DNA of 42,417 nucleotides from a virus: the IMG/VR virus record IMGVR_UViG_3300041409_000037, positions 1 to 42,417 of that record; one strand, given 5' to 3'. Position numbers and translations under genes: made by a program. Below are positions 13,339 to 20,267 of this stretch, one piece after another. Each line of letters begins with the position of its first letter. Position 1 is the first letter of the stretch. The notes below the pieces were generated by a model that was not told the origin of the DNA, did no database searches, and saw nothing but the letters and a program-made list of their open reading frames with translations.

Positions 13339-15714
13339 GTGGGTCTTCTTGAGGACTACCTGAAGCCACGCGGAGTAACAGACCGTGACGTGATCGACGC
13401 AAGGGGTTACGAAGAGGTCAGCGACGGTCTCAAGATCCCGCTGTACCCTGTCAGCTCGGCGGCGGGTGACGGGTTGCCGTACGGCTACGAAGTCCGACTG
13501 ATCCCACCCAAGATCACCAAGCGGGATGGCAAGGAGACGGTCCAGAAGTTCGCGAGGCCCAAGGGTCAGTCCCAGCAGATGAGTATCAATCCCATGTTCT
13601 GGGAACGTCCGCAGCCTGGCAAGCCGCTGTGGATCGTGGAGGGAACGCTGCGAGCTGACGCACTGCATGAACGCGGTGTCAACAGCGTCCTGTCTCTCAC
13701 GTCGTGTTGGGGCTGGCGTAACGGGAAGACCGGGACTGATTCGCAGCTAGACGAACTGGCCCTTAGGGGTCAAGAGGTCTGGCTGTGGTTCGACGGAGAT
13801 GTGACAACCAAGCGAGAGGTCTGGCTGGCAGCGCATCGCTTCGCAGCTGTACTGGAGAGCCGGGGTGCCGTGATCCGTTACGGCGTCGTGCCGGACGGCC
13901 TGGGTCTTGATGACTACCTCGCGGCGGGCCACGACGTCACCACGCTTCGGCTCTTGCTGGTCGATGACATCCCTGCCGTGGAGGATCCGGCCGTCACCGA
14001 AGACCAGTTCACCGAGGGGACCGGGCTGCCGCGAACCTCGGACGCTGCGCTGGCGAGAGCATGGATCTCGGTCACCGAGGATGTGTGCCACGTGGCTGGG
14101 GAGTGGTTTGCACATGTAAACGGTAAGTGGATCAAGACTCCGGGTGGCACGGCAGCACGCACCCGGTTGCTTCCGTTCATGGAGCGCGTTGGCCTCACCT
14201 ACCAGGAGATCGGCGACGACAGCGGTTCGACCCGGATGCGCGCGTTCGGCCGCAAGACACGGGAAGTCTTGGAGAGTTCGGCCAAGTGTGCTTCGGTCCT
14301 GTCGCAAGGTCTCGCGCTGCCTGAAGCGGCCCGGGACATTGATCATTTTGACCGTGATCCTTGGCTGTTGAACGTCTCGAACGGGACCTTGGACCTTCGG
14401 ACTCGGGAGTTCAGGCCGCATGACCCGCGCGACATGATCACCAGCATGGCTCCCGTCATCTATGACCCGATGGCTACAGCGCCCACGTGGACTGAGTTCC
14501 TCAACGCCTCGCTGCCGGATCCCGAGGTTCAGCAGTACTTGCAACGGATGCTCGGCAGCATGCTTCCAGGGATGACCCTGTCTCAACGGGTCCTGGTATT
14601 CAGTGGCCGGACGCGGGCAGGCAAGGGCACTGCCATCCGGGCGTTGTTCCACATGTTGGGACGCGACCTGAGCGGGGAGCTTCGCCGAGAGGTGATCATG
14701 AAAAGCGCGAGAGGTGGTGCTGATCACCAGACTCAGATCATGTGGTTGAAAGGCCGCCGGATTGCGTCCGTCAATGAGACGAACGAGGGAGAGGAGTTCG
14801 ACGCTGCGAAGCTGAAGACGTTGTCAGGTGGTGACGAGATCACGGCTCGGGGCATGCATCAAGATCAGCAGACCTTCAAGCCGACGCACAACCTGATCCT
14901 GAGTACGAATGCGCTCCCCAACGTGGATTCAAGTGACTTGGCGTTGTGGGGCAGGCTGCGAGTCATCCCGTTCCGTCAATCGTTTCTGGGTCAAGAGGAC
15001 GAGACCTTGGACCACAAGTTGGCCCTGGAATCCAGTGGATTGCTGAACTGGCTCCTTGATGGCCTAACGGTGTATCGCAACGAGGGCGGGGAAGGGAAGT
15101 TGCCCGATGACGTTGCGAAAGCAAAGAGTGACTGGCGCGACCAGGGCGACAGCGTGTCAGGCTTCGCGGAGGAAGTGCTGGGGCAGCCCGTCCCAAAAGG
15201 CCGCATGGTCGGGCGCGGTGACTTCAGGCTGTCGTATGAGAGGTGGTGCGACGAAGCGAGCATGCAACCGGTAAGCCCAACCTCGGGGAAGTTCAAGACC
15301 GGGCTGGAGGCCAAGGGGTTCGCTGAGATCCAGTTGTCCAAGAGCCAGGACCCCAAGCGGCCCCGTGTCTGGACTCATCCGGCCAAGTGGGGCCCGATCA
15401 CAGACAGTGAGGCTAGTTCGTCATCGGACGCACTGGCACCGGGTCAGCACCGGACGAATCACCGGGTTGGCACATGGCCTGACCTGCGTGGAACCGGACG
15501 CACTGGAACATCTCAAACTGGAAGCCACTCAGCCCCTTCCATCACCGCCCGTGACATCGTGGACCTCGTGGCGAAGATCAACAGTGCCAGGTCTCGCCGA
15601 TCTTGCAGTAGTTCCGGTTCCTCCGGTTCCACGCAGGTCAGACCCGGTGCCACGTCCAGTGCTGATACGGTGCGACCCGGTTCCAGGCTGTTGGATGAGG
15701 AGGCACCCATCTAA
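13339..15714 (+). CDS. DNA primase-helicase (Toprim-like plus superfamily 3 helicase)
   Basis: 791 aa; GTG start with GGAGGTGA seven bases upstream. Residues about 92-195 resemble a DUF3854/Toprim-like primase part ('PLWIVEGTLRADALHERGV', 'EVWLWFDGD', 'GLGLDDYLAAG'). The middle has the P4/D5-type primase segment 'WLLNVSNGTLDL'. The helicase has Walker A 'GRTRAGKGT' near residue 423, 'RRIASVNETNEG' and 'LILSTNALPNV' with an arginine at 'LWGRLRVIPF'. The role is origin opening, unwinding and priming for the family A polymerase. About the last 92 residues are Ser/Thr/Arg-rich low complexity encoded by the repeat at 15436-15645, suggesting the native C-terminus was replaced. Confidence 0.93.
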   Translation: MGLLEDYLKPRGVTDRDVIDARGYEEVSDGLKIPLYPVSSAAGDGLPYGYEVRLIPPKITKRDGKETVQKFARPKGQSQQMSINPMFWERPQPGKPLWIVEGTLRADALHERGVNSVLSLTSCWGWRNGKTGTDSQLDELALRGQEVWLWFDGDVTTKREVWLAAHRFAAVLESRGAVIRYGVVPDGLGLDDYLAAGHDVTTLRLLLVDDIPAVEDPAVTEDQFTEGTGLPRTSDAALARAWISVTEDVCHVAGEWFAHVNGKWIKTPGGTAARTRLLPFMERVGLTYQEIGDDSGSTRMRAFGRKTREVLESSAKCASVLSQGLALPEAARDIDHFDRDPWLLNVSNGTLDLRTREFRPHDPRDMITSMAPVIYDPMATAPTWTEFLNASLPDPEVQQYLQRMLGSMLPGMTLSQRVLVFSGRTRAGKGTAIRALFHMLGRDLSGELRREVIMKSARGGADHQTQIMWLKGRRIASVNETNEGEEFDAAKLKTLSGGDEITARGMHQDQQTFKPTHNLILSTNALPNVDSSDLALWGRLRVIPFRQSFLGQEDETLDHKLALESSGLLNWLLDGLTVYRNEGGEGKLPDDVAKAKSDWRDQGDSVSGFAEEVLGQPVPKGRMVGRGDFRLSYERWCDEASMQPVSPTSGKFKTGLEAKGFAEIQLSKSQDPKRPRVWTHPAKWGPITDSEASSSSDALAPGQHRTNHRVGTWPDLRGTGRTGTSQTGSHSAPSITARDIVDLVAKINSARSRRSCSSSGSSGSTQVRPGATSSADTVRPGSRLLDEEAPI
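15436..15645. repeat. complex repeat locus 2, inverted relative to 1697-1904
   Basis: Arm B is 15436-15531 and arm A is 15599-15645; both carry the core GACCTGCGTGGAACCGGA in opposite orientations. It lies entirely inside the 3' end of the primase frame, where it encodes a low-complexity tail. All arms can also be read as a peptide GLTCVEP followed by DAL or EEP, so the element may derive from a coding sequence. Confidence 0.85.
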
Positions 15715-15716
15715 CC

Positions 15717-15727
15717 TGTGCTACAGT
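15717..15727 (+). promoter_or_regulatory. extended -10 promoter TGTGCTACAGT
   Basis: Starts two bases after the primase stop and 31 bases before the ATG at 15758. First of the plus-strand TGTGnTAC(A/T)GT set; no -35 is evident. Confidence 0.6.
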
Positions 15728-15757
15728 TCAACTACTCAAGTGGCCAAGGAGGCCAAG

Positions 15758-15850
15758 ATGGAAGACGACGGAACGCCACGGGGGCTAGTCCGGTCGATGG
15801 TGGAGCCGGACGCTCTGGTTGACGAAGACTGGGCAAGGGGTTGGGAGTAG
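15758..15850 (+). CDS. 30-aa peptide
   Basis: ATG after a strong CCAAGGAGGCCAAG site, just downstream of a promoter motif. The product MEDDGTPRGLVRSMVEPDAL ends DEDWARGWE and is acidic. Its TAG overlaps the GTG of the next gene (TAGTG). It may be a real micropeptide or a leader that couples translation of the next gene. Confidence 0.6.
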   Translation: MEDDGTPRGLVRSMVEPDALVDEDWARGWE

Positions 15851-16140
15851 TGAGCAACCAGTACACTGGGTCGCAGACAGGCCGGTTCACCGCCAACTTG
15901 CCACCCCTGGAGTACGCGCCCCGGCTCCGAGAGCGAGTCACCACGATGGAAGTCGACGGTATCGACTCGGCCATGCACCACTGGGATTGCCGGTACACGG
16001 TGGTCCCCCGAGCGATCGCCCAGGTCATTGAGGATCACCCTGCGCCCGTGGCCAGGTGCCCTATTTGCACGGGCCAGAGCTACGGGGAGCCTGACACCCA
16101 GATGATCTGGAAAGCTGGAGATCCGGTCTTACGCTTCTAG
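15850..16140 (+). CDS. hypothetical protein with a C-x2-C motif
   Basis: 96 aa from the GTG at 15850 (VSNQYTGSQTGRFTANLPP), overlapping the upstream stop by one base; the TTG at 15841 is less likely. It contains 'HHWDCRYTVVP' and 'ARCPICTGQSYG', so two or three Cys and His could bind metal. Function unknown. Confidence 0.75.
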   Translation: MSNQYTGSQTGRFTANLPPLEYAPRLRERVTTMEVDGIDSAMHHWDCRYTVVPRAIAQVIEDHPAPVARCPICTGQSYGEPDTQMIWKAGDPVLRF

Positions 16141-16147
16141 CCCAACG

Positions 16148-16158
16148 TGTGATACTGT
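16148..16158 (+). promoter_or_regulatory. extended -10 promoter TGTGATACTGT
   Basis: TG-A-TACTGT 31 bases before the ATG at 16189. Matches the motifs at 15717, 18124 and 18482. Confidence 0.6.
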
Positions 16159-16188
16159 CTGCCTTACAACCCAAGCAACGAGGAGAAC

Positions 16189-16611
16189 ATGATGGCCAAG
16201 CTCACCGCACCGATGTTGATCGCACTCACCCAGTTGCACGACCTCGGTCACCTGTTGGGCGTCCGGACGGGTACCAAGGCTGCCCTTGTCACTCGCGGCC
16301 TGGTGGACAACCCGACGCACACGGCTGATGGCCACGTGCTGACCACGGCCGGTCACGAGGCTCTCGCGACGGCGGGCGTCCTGTCTGAGGAGCCGGTCAC
16401 GGAGGACGTGGAGGACGCGACCCTGGCCCAGGAGGCGGAAGACGAAGAGGACCGCGCCGCTTACGAGGACTCGTTGACGGCCAAGGTGGTCCCGAACCGG
16501 GCGGACAAGCGCCGGAAGGTCCGTGACATGGTTCGCGACTCCCGCCGCCAGATGCGTCTTCGCCGGACCCCCAAGGGCACCAAGCCTCAGGCTCACCTGG
16601 TCCAGAACTAA
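16189..16611 (+). CDS. winged-helix-like DNA-binding protein (candidate)
   Basis: 140 aa; GAGGAG upstream of a double ATG. Residues 1-60 read 'PMLIALTQLHDLGHLLG', 'KAALVTRGLVD' and 'GHVLTTAGHEAL', the usual layout of a winged helix (helix, recognition helix ending in L-V-x-R-G-L-V, then a T-x-A-G wing). The middle is very acidic and the tail basic (RADKRRKVRDMVRDSRRQMR). It could be a phage transcription regulator; the domain call is by pattern only. Confidence 0.75.
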   Translation: MMAKLTAPMLIALTQLHDLGHLLGVRTGTKAALVTRGLVDNPTHTADGHVLTTAGHEALATAGVLSEEPVTEDVEDATLAQEAEDEEDRAAYEDSLTAKVVPNRADKRRKVRDMVRDSRRQMRLRRTPKGTKPQAHLVQN

Positions 16612-16621
16612 CCGGATGCTT

Positions 16622-16652
16622 AGGCCGCCTGGCACCGAAGACCAGGCGGCCT
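16622..16652 (+). terminator. 11-bp GC-rich terminator hairpin
   Basis: 16622-16632 pairs with 16642-16652 around a 9-base loop, directly after the winged-helix-like gene. Followed by TTG rather than a long T-run. Confidence 0.65.
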
Positions 16653-16678
16653 TGCCCCCATGCGAGAGAAGGTTAGCA

Positions 16679-16987
16679 ATGCGAACGTTGTCCGAAGTCT
16701 TGCTGGAGTTGTCCAAGCTGACCCCTGAAGAGATCGCCCAGAAGATCAGGGAGGCTGGTGTCACGGGCATCCCGCGCCGCTCCTGTCACTGTGTCGTCGC
16801 CCAGTACCTCTGCCAGGAGACGGGTAAGGAGAGGATCTCCGTTTGCACTGACGATATCCTCGTGGTTGTGGACTCGCCTACCGGGCCGCGCGGCGAAGAG
16901 TGCCAGAGGACTCCGGAGCCTGTCGGTGATTTCATTCTCGACTTCGACGCGGGTCTGTATCCGGACCTGATCTCCAAGGAAGGGTGA
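16679..16987 (+). CDS. tandem paralog 1, C-x-C family
   Basis: 102 aa, MRTLSEVLLELSKLTPEEIA start after AGAGAAGG. Shares with the next two genes a common layout: an N-terminal helix (E-V-L-x-E-L), Q/E-I-A-x-K, a short loop, a Cys motif, then 'QETG', and a C-terminal 'FD-x-G-L-Y-P-D-L'. Here the Cys motif reads 'CHCVVAQYL' and so lacks the P-I-A of the other two. Extra Cys at 'ISVCTDD' and 'EECQR'. No known function. Confidence 0.85.
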   Translation: MRTLSEVLLELSKLTPEEIAQKIREAGVTGIPRRSCHCVVAQYLCQETGKERISVCTDDILVVVDSPTGPRGEECQRTPEPVGDFILDFDAGLYPDLISKEG

Positions 16988-16989
16988 CC

Positions 16990-17289
16990 ATGAGGACCGT
17001 TGAAGAGGTGCTGGCCGAGCTGGTCCCGATGACTAGTTCCCAGATTGCGCGCAAGTTGGTGGCCGAAGGGATCACAGGCCGCAGGAAGTACCCGTGCCAG
17101 TGCCCAATCGCCAACTACATCGTTCGCGAGACCGCTCACGACCGGGTCACGGTGTTTCCTACCGATGTCCGAGTGCCCAGCTCCGCAGAGTACTGGCCCC
17201 GGATCCTCCCGCTTCCCGTGAACGTCGCGACGTTCATCATGCTCTTTGACCGAGGGCTGTACCCGCTGCTGGATTCCGAGGAAGAGTAG
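16990..17289 (+). CDS. tandem paralog 2, C-x-C-P-I-A family
   Basis: 99 aa from ATG 16990 (MRTVEEVLAELVPM), two bases after the previous stop. The Cys motif reads 'YPCQCPIANYIV'; the end reads 'LFDRGLYPLLDSEEE'. Overall the same fold as its neighbours with diverged middle strands. The tandem arrangement implies duplication within this phage lineage. Confidence 0.87.
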   Translation: MRTVEEVLAELVPMTSSQIARKLVAEGITGRRKYPCQCPIANYIVRETAHDRVTVFPTDVRVPSSAEYWPRILPLPVNVATFIMLFDRGLYPLLDSEEE

Positions 17290-17291
17290 CC

Positions 17292-17573
17292 ATGCGAACA
17301 ATACAGGAAGTCCTGAGCGAGTTGGCTCCGTTGTCCAGTGTGCAGATCGCGGTCAAGCTGTACCGGGCGGATATCAAGGGAGACCCCGAGCACGCGTGCC
17401 AGTGCCCAATCGCCAAGTACCTGAAGCAAGAGACCGGGATCTCAGTCCTGGCTGTCTACGGGTCCACGGTCTGGGCGCTGGACTTGGAGTACACCGACAC
17501 CCCCGAAAGTGTCCGAGAGTTCATCCGTGACTTTGACAGCCACAGGTACCCGCTGCTGGACTCCAATGTCTAG
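17292..17573 (+). CDS. tandem paralog 3, C-x-C-P-I-A family
   Basis: 93 aa, MRTIQEVLSELAPLSSVQIA. The Cys motif 'HACQCPIAKYL' is followed by 'QETG', ending 'DFDSHRYPLLDSNV'. The next gene begins inside its last codons. Proteins with this C-(Q/H)-C-P-(I)-A-x-Y-(L/I) pattern are found in actinobacterial mobile DNA, to my recollection without known function. Confidence 0.87.
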   Translation: MRTIQEVLSELAPLSSVQIAVKLYRADIKGDPEHACQCPIAKYLKQETGISVLAVYGSTVWALDLEYTDTPESVREFIRDFDSHRYPLLDSNV

Positions 17574-17739
17574 CGACCCTGACCTCAACGACTACTACCG
17601 GAAGATGAACCCAATGGGAGCTTGGGCGATCAGCTACAAGGACACCCATTTGGGCTATGCCTGGACGCAGGGGGAAGTGCTAGAGTTGGTTTTGCAACAC
17701 CACAACAGCCGAGAAGCGGACGAAGTGGAGCCAAGCTGA
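17566..17739 (+). CDS. hypothetical 57-aa protein
   Basis: The ATG at 17566 overlaps the previous stop by eight bases. MSSDPDLNDYYRKMNPMGAW, then 'ISYKDTHLGYAWTQGEVLEL' and an acidic end. The TGA overlaps the next ATG (TGATG). Aromatic-rich; function unknown. Confidence 0.75.
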   Translation: MSSDPDLNDYYRKMNPMGAWAISYKDTHLGYAWTQGEVLELVLQHHNSREADEVEPS

Positions 17740-17963
17740 TGGGTAAGAAGGACGACGATGACGTGACCATGCGTCAGCGGCTGGAAGACGAGAAGAAGAT
17801 CAACGAACTCCGTCGCCAGGTCAAGGAGGAGGAGCGTCAGAAGGCTCAGCGTGAGCGGCTGGCAGAACAGGCAGCGGAGCAGCGCCGCCAGACGGAGCTT
17901 CGCCGGGCCGTCGAGAAGGCCGCCAAGGAAGCCCAGGAGCGGAACCGCAAGGACAAGAAGTGA
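17739..17963 (+). CDS. charged helical/coiled-coil protein
   Basis: 74 aa, MGKKDDDDVTMRQRLEDEKK followed by a continuous run rich in Arg, Glu, Lys, Gln and Ala to the end (NRKDKK). Probably one long charged helix. It overlaps both neighbours. Could bind nucleic acid or another helical protein; nothing specific is visible. Confidence 0.8.
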   Translation: MGKKDDDDVTMRQRLEDEKKINELRRQVKEEERQKAQRERLAEQAAEQRRQTELRRAVEKAAKEAQERNRKDKK

Positions 17964-18076
17964 TCCGCCGCCTGTGGCTCAGCTTCGTGGCCTTCTGTGC
18001 TTGTGGCTGCGGTTGCGGTAACCGGGTCAACAGCGGTCAAGTGATGTGCTCTTGGTGCGCCAACGGGCACAAGTAA
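17960..18076 (+). CDS. 38-aa Cys-rich zinc-ribbon-like protein
   Basis: The GTG at 17960 overlaps the previous stop (GTGA). The product MIRRLWLSFVAFCACGCG continues with 'CGNRVNSGQVMCSWC' and ends NGHK. The two C-x-C or C-x2-C pairs about 14 residues apart plus a terminal His form a plausible zinc ribbon. Coupled start and immediate downstream terminator support reality. Confidence 0.7.
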   Translation: MIRRLWLSFVAFCACGCGCGNRVNSGQVMCSWCANGHK

Positions 18077-18086
18077 CAGGTAGGTA

Positions 18087-18126
18087 ACGGAACCGGGCTA
18101 CTTCACTGGGGGTAGCCCGGTTCCGT
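18087..18126 (+). terminator. 15-bp terminator hairpin
   Basis: 18087-18101 pairs with 18112-18126 around a 10-base loop, directly after the Cys-rich gene. The 3' arm merges into the next promoter motif (18124-18134), followed by GTTCTCTT. Confidence 0.75.
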
Positions 18127-18134
18127 GTTACTGT
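18124..18134 (+). promoter_or_regulatory. extended -10 promoter CGTGTTACTGT
   Basis: TG-T-TACTGT overlapping the end of the terminator stem, 31 bases before the ATG at 18165. Confidence 0.55.
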
Positions 18135-18164
18135 TCTCTTACCACCAAGACAACGGAGGACATC

Positions 18165-18479
18165 ATGGCCGAGCGCATCGGGTTCGAGGTTGACGGTAAC
18201 GGGAAGCCTTTGGACTACGCCAACCTTCCGGCATCCATCCCCGTGCCCAAGCTGTACAGCCCCTCAATCATCGTCCACAACGAGGGCGGCTGCATCACGG
18301 TTTCCGTGTCCAACGGCTTGGGCACCCGCATTGTGGCATCCGTGCCGACTGGCAACCAGGCGGCCTACCCCGAAGCCGTCGCGCGCGGCCTGGCTGAGGC
18401 TAACGAGAGGGTGGACGCGCACGTTGGCCGCTACCTGCTGGTGTACCCGAACGCCACCGTGGTTCGCACGTCCGCGTAG
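18165..18479 (+). CDS. hypothetical 104-aa protein
   Basis: MAERIGFEVDGNGKPLDYAN, then a beta-rich part ('SIIVHNEGGCITVSVSNG') and a helix ('AVARGLAEANERVDAHVG'), ending in strands. The leader CAAGACAACGGAGGACATC is nearly repeated before the genes at 18524 and 18771. Function unknown. Confidence 0.8.
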   Translation: MAERIGFEVDGNGKPLDYANLPASIPVPKLYSPSIIVHNEGGCITVSVSNGLGTRIVASVPTGNQAAYPEAVARGLAEANERVDAHVGRYLLVYPNATVVRTSA

Positions 18480-18481
18480 TC

Positions 18482-18492
18482 TGTGCTACTGT
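18482..18492 (+). promoter_or_regulatory. extended -10 promoter TGTGCTACTGT
   Basis: TG-C-TACTGT three bases after the previous stop and 32 bases before the ATG at 18524. Confidence 0.6.
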
Positions 18493-18523
18493 AGCCAGAC
18501 CACCAAGACAACGGGAGACCAAG

Positions 18524-18748
18524 ATGTCGGACACCAAGGTTAGCCTAGAGCTTCGCATCCGGGCCCTCATCGACCTGTACGATGGCCAGGTGAACTACAC
18601 CCGGAGCGATGAGGTCTGGTTGACCTTGGGTGCCCAGTTCCCCGCGTACACCGATCGTGAAGGCTTCCTGGATGAACTGCGAGGCATCAAGGCTGTCTCA
18701 TGGGACCGGGCCGAGCACATCATGGTCACCGTAGACATCCAGCTCTGA
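18524..18748 (+). CDS. hypothetical 74-aa protein
   Basis: MSDTKVSLELRIRALIDLYD, two helices followed by strands ('IMVTVDIQL'). Leader CCACCAAGACAACGGGAGACC resembles those of its neighbours. No family recognised. Confidence 0.8.
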   Translation: MSDTKVSLELRIRALIDLYDGQVNYTRSDEVWLTLGAQFPAYTDREGFLDELRGIKAVSWDRAEHIMVTVDIQL

Positions 18749-18770
18749 GACCAAGACAGCGGAGGACATC

Positions 18771-19007
18771 ATGGCCGAGATCCAGAAGCGCACCCCCAAC
18801 ACGGTCACCGAGACGTTCGAGGCTGGCGGCCGGGTAGTCGAGACCGTGAAGACGTTCAAGCTCGGCACCTGGGAAGCGTGGAAGATCCAACAGGGGCTGG
18901 CAGCGCTTCCTGAAGGGGATGACAAGAACGCGATGGCCTTCTTTGAGTGGCTGATTGGCTCTTGCCCCGATGTCGAGATCACGATCGTGGCGAAGTACGG
19001 CGCGTAG
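18771..19007 (+). CDS. hypothetical 78-aa protein
   Basis: MAEIQKRTPNTVTETFEAGG; 'TWEAWKIQQGLAALPEGDDK' looks helical and 'CPDVEITIVAKYGA' ends the chain in a strand. Last plus-strand gene before the bidirectional terminator. The leader ACCAAGACAGCGGAGGACATC repeats that of 18165. Function unknown. Confidence 0.8.
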   Translation: MAEIQKRTPNTVTETFEAGGRVVETVKTFKLGTWEAWKIQQGLAALPEGDDKNAMAFFEWLIGSCPDVEITIVAKYGA

Positions 19008-19017
19008 CCAGACAACA

Positions 19018-19056
19018 AAATGCCCCGCTACCTCATCATGAGGTAGCGGGGCATTT
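19018..19056. terminator. 17-bp bidirectional terminator
   Basis: 19018-19034 pairs with 19040-19056 (loop ATCAT), with A-runs on the left and T-runs on the right, so it can end both the plus-strand block and the converging late minus-strand operon. The AATGCCCCGCTACC core is the same as in the terminator at 5410-5445. Confidence 0.9.
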
Positions 19057-19060
19057 GTGA

Positions 19061-19303
19061 TCAGACCTTCGGGTCCAGCGAGGCGCTATCCTCGTTACCG
19101 ATGTTCTTGGCAACGAGAGACTTGACGAAGGTGGCGAAAGCGGCCGTGCCGAACACGGTAGCCACCGCAACCCAGGACTTCAGGTCAACCAGGTTGAACG
19201 CCCCGGCAACCAAGACAGCCCCGACAGCCTCAGCGCCCGAAGACGTGACGCGCTCGGCAGTGTCGCGAAGCCACTTGCGGGGGTTGACAAAGGGGGAGGT
19301 CAT
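19061..19303 (-). CDS. holin-like membrane protein
   Basis: 80 aa. A basic N-terminal part (NPRKWLRDTAERV) precedes two hydrophobic segments ('AVGAVLVAGAFNLV' and 'WVAVATVFGTAAFATFV'), with a charged tail. Size, two-helix layout and location just downstream of the endolysin fit a class II holin, which would form the membrane lesions that release or activate the amidase. Last gene of the late operon before the terminator. Confidence 0.75.
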   Translation of the reverse strand: MTSPFVNPRKWLRDTAERVTSSGAEAVGAVLVAGAFNLVDLKSWVAVATVFGTAAFATFVKSLVAKNIGNEDSASLDPKV

Positions 19304-19367
19304 AACATCGTTTCCTATCTGTCGGGTGTTCAGGAAAGTTGAACCTTCACGCGAACTGAACGCGAGG

Positions 19368-20267
19368 TTACTTGGCCGCTTCCACGATGACCGACGCGCC
19401 CAAAGGAGCCACGTAGTCGATCACCAGGGCGTAGGTCTTCGCCGGGGCAGGCTGCCCGCCAGTGTCCGCCAGCGCCTTGACCACGGAGCCATCCGCGACC
19501 ATCGGGACCAGGCGGCGAGAGCCGTCGTTGACCTGCCAGTGCGCCACCTTCAGCGTGACGTCCGCGTTGTTCGCCACGATGTTGGCGTTGACGCGCGTGA
19601 TGCCAGAGAACGAGGGGTTGGGCGACCACGGTAGGGCGATCACCTTGGTAGCCACGCTGCCATCAGCAGGGCTGGCGGGCAGGTCGATAGACTGGAACAT
19701 GGGTTCGATCTCCTCTTCAATCGGTGCGGGTTGTCCGCCGCTGCCACCACGAATGGCCGCGACGTCGTTTAGCAGCACGTCCCACGGGAAGTTGGGACCC
19801 GGGTCCCAATGATCTCCGTCGCCCGTGCCAACCGAGTAGTCCACGTGGCCGAGAATTCCGGCATTGCCTTGGGCAACCTGAGCCGGGGTCAACTTGCGGA
19901 CCGGGATGTTGAACATGCGGCACATGCGGTCCACCCAGACGGCCGTGTTCTTGACCATCTGTCGCGGGTTGGGGCAGCCATCCACGGTCCCGGTCGACAG
20001 CCACTGAGCGCGAGTCCAACGGGCGAACCCGCACAGCTCCGCGTTGACCGATCGCCGGTTGCCGTTCAGCAGCGTCCAGGCGTACCGGCCGCGCGGTTCG
20101 ACCCAGTCCGGACTCACGCCATTGGCGTCAATGCCAACGTGCGAACTGGCGTTCTGGTTGTTGTTGAAGAAGGTGTACAGACTTTCCTTGGTCCGCGCAC
20201 CTTCCGCCGTGTGGACAACGACCCAGATAACTTGGGTCCCACCACGGTCGCTAGACGGTAGTGCCAT
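19368..20267 (-). CDS. endolysin, N-acetylmuramoyl-L-alanine amidase
   Basis: 299 aa after AGGAGGG. The N-terminal amidase_2/PGRP domain (residues about 12-170) has His19 in 'VVVHTAEG', 'SSHVGIDANG', His141 in 'ILGHVDYS' and Asp155 in 'DHWDPGPNFPW', the expected zinc and catalytic positions for cutting the stem peptide from muramic acid. After a Gly/Pro linker (about 180-190) a C-terminal beta-rich domain of about 105 residues is present, possibly for wall binding. It overlaps the upstream membrane gene by 17 bases. No signal peptide, so export should depend on the holin. Confidence 0.92.
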   Translation of the reverse strand: MALPSSDRGGTQVIWVVVHTAEGARTKESLYTFFNNNQNASSHVGIDANGVSPDWVEPRGRYAWTLLNGNRRSVNAELCGFARWTRAQWLSTGTVDGCPNPRQMVKNTAVWVDRMCRMFNIPVRKLTPAQVAQGNAGILGHVDYSVGTGDGDHWDPGPNFPWDVLLNDVAAIRGGSGGQPAPIEEEIEPMFQSIDLPASPADGSVATKVIALPWSPNPSFSGITRVNANIVANNADVTLKVAHWQVNDGSRRLVPMVADGSVVKALADTGGQPAPAKTYALVIDYVAPLGASVIVEAAK

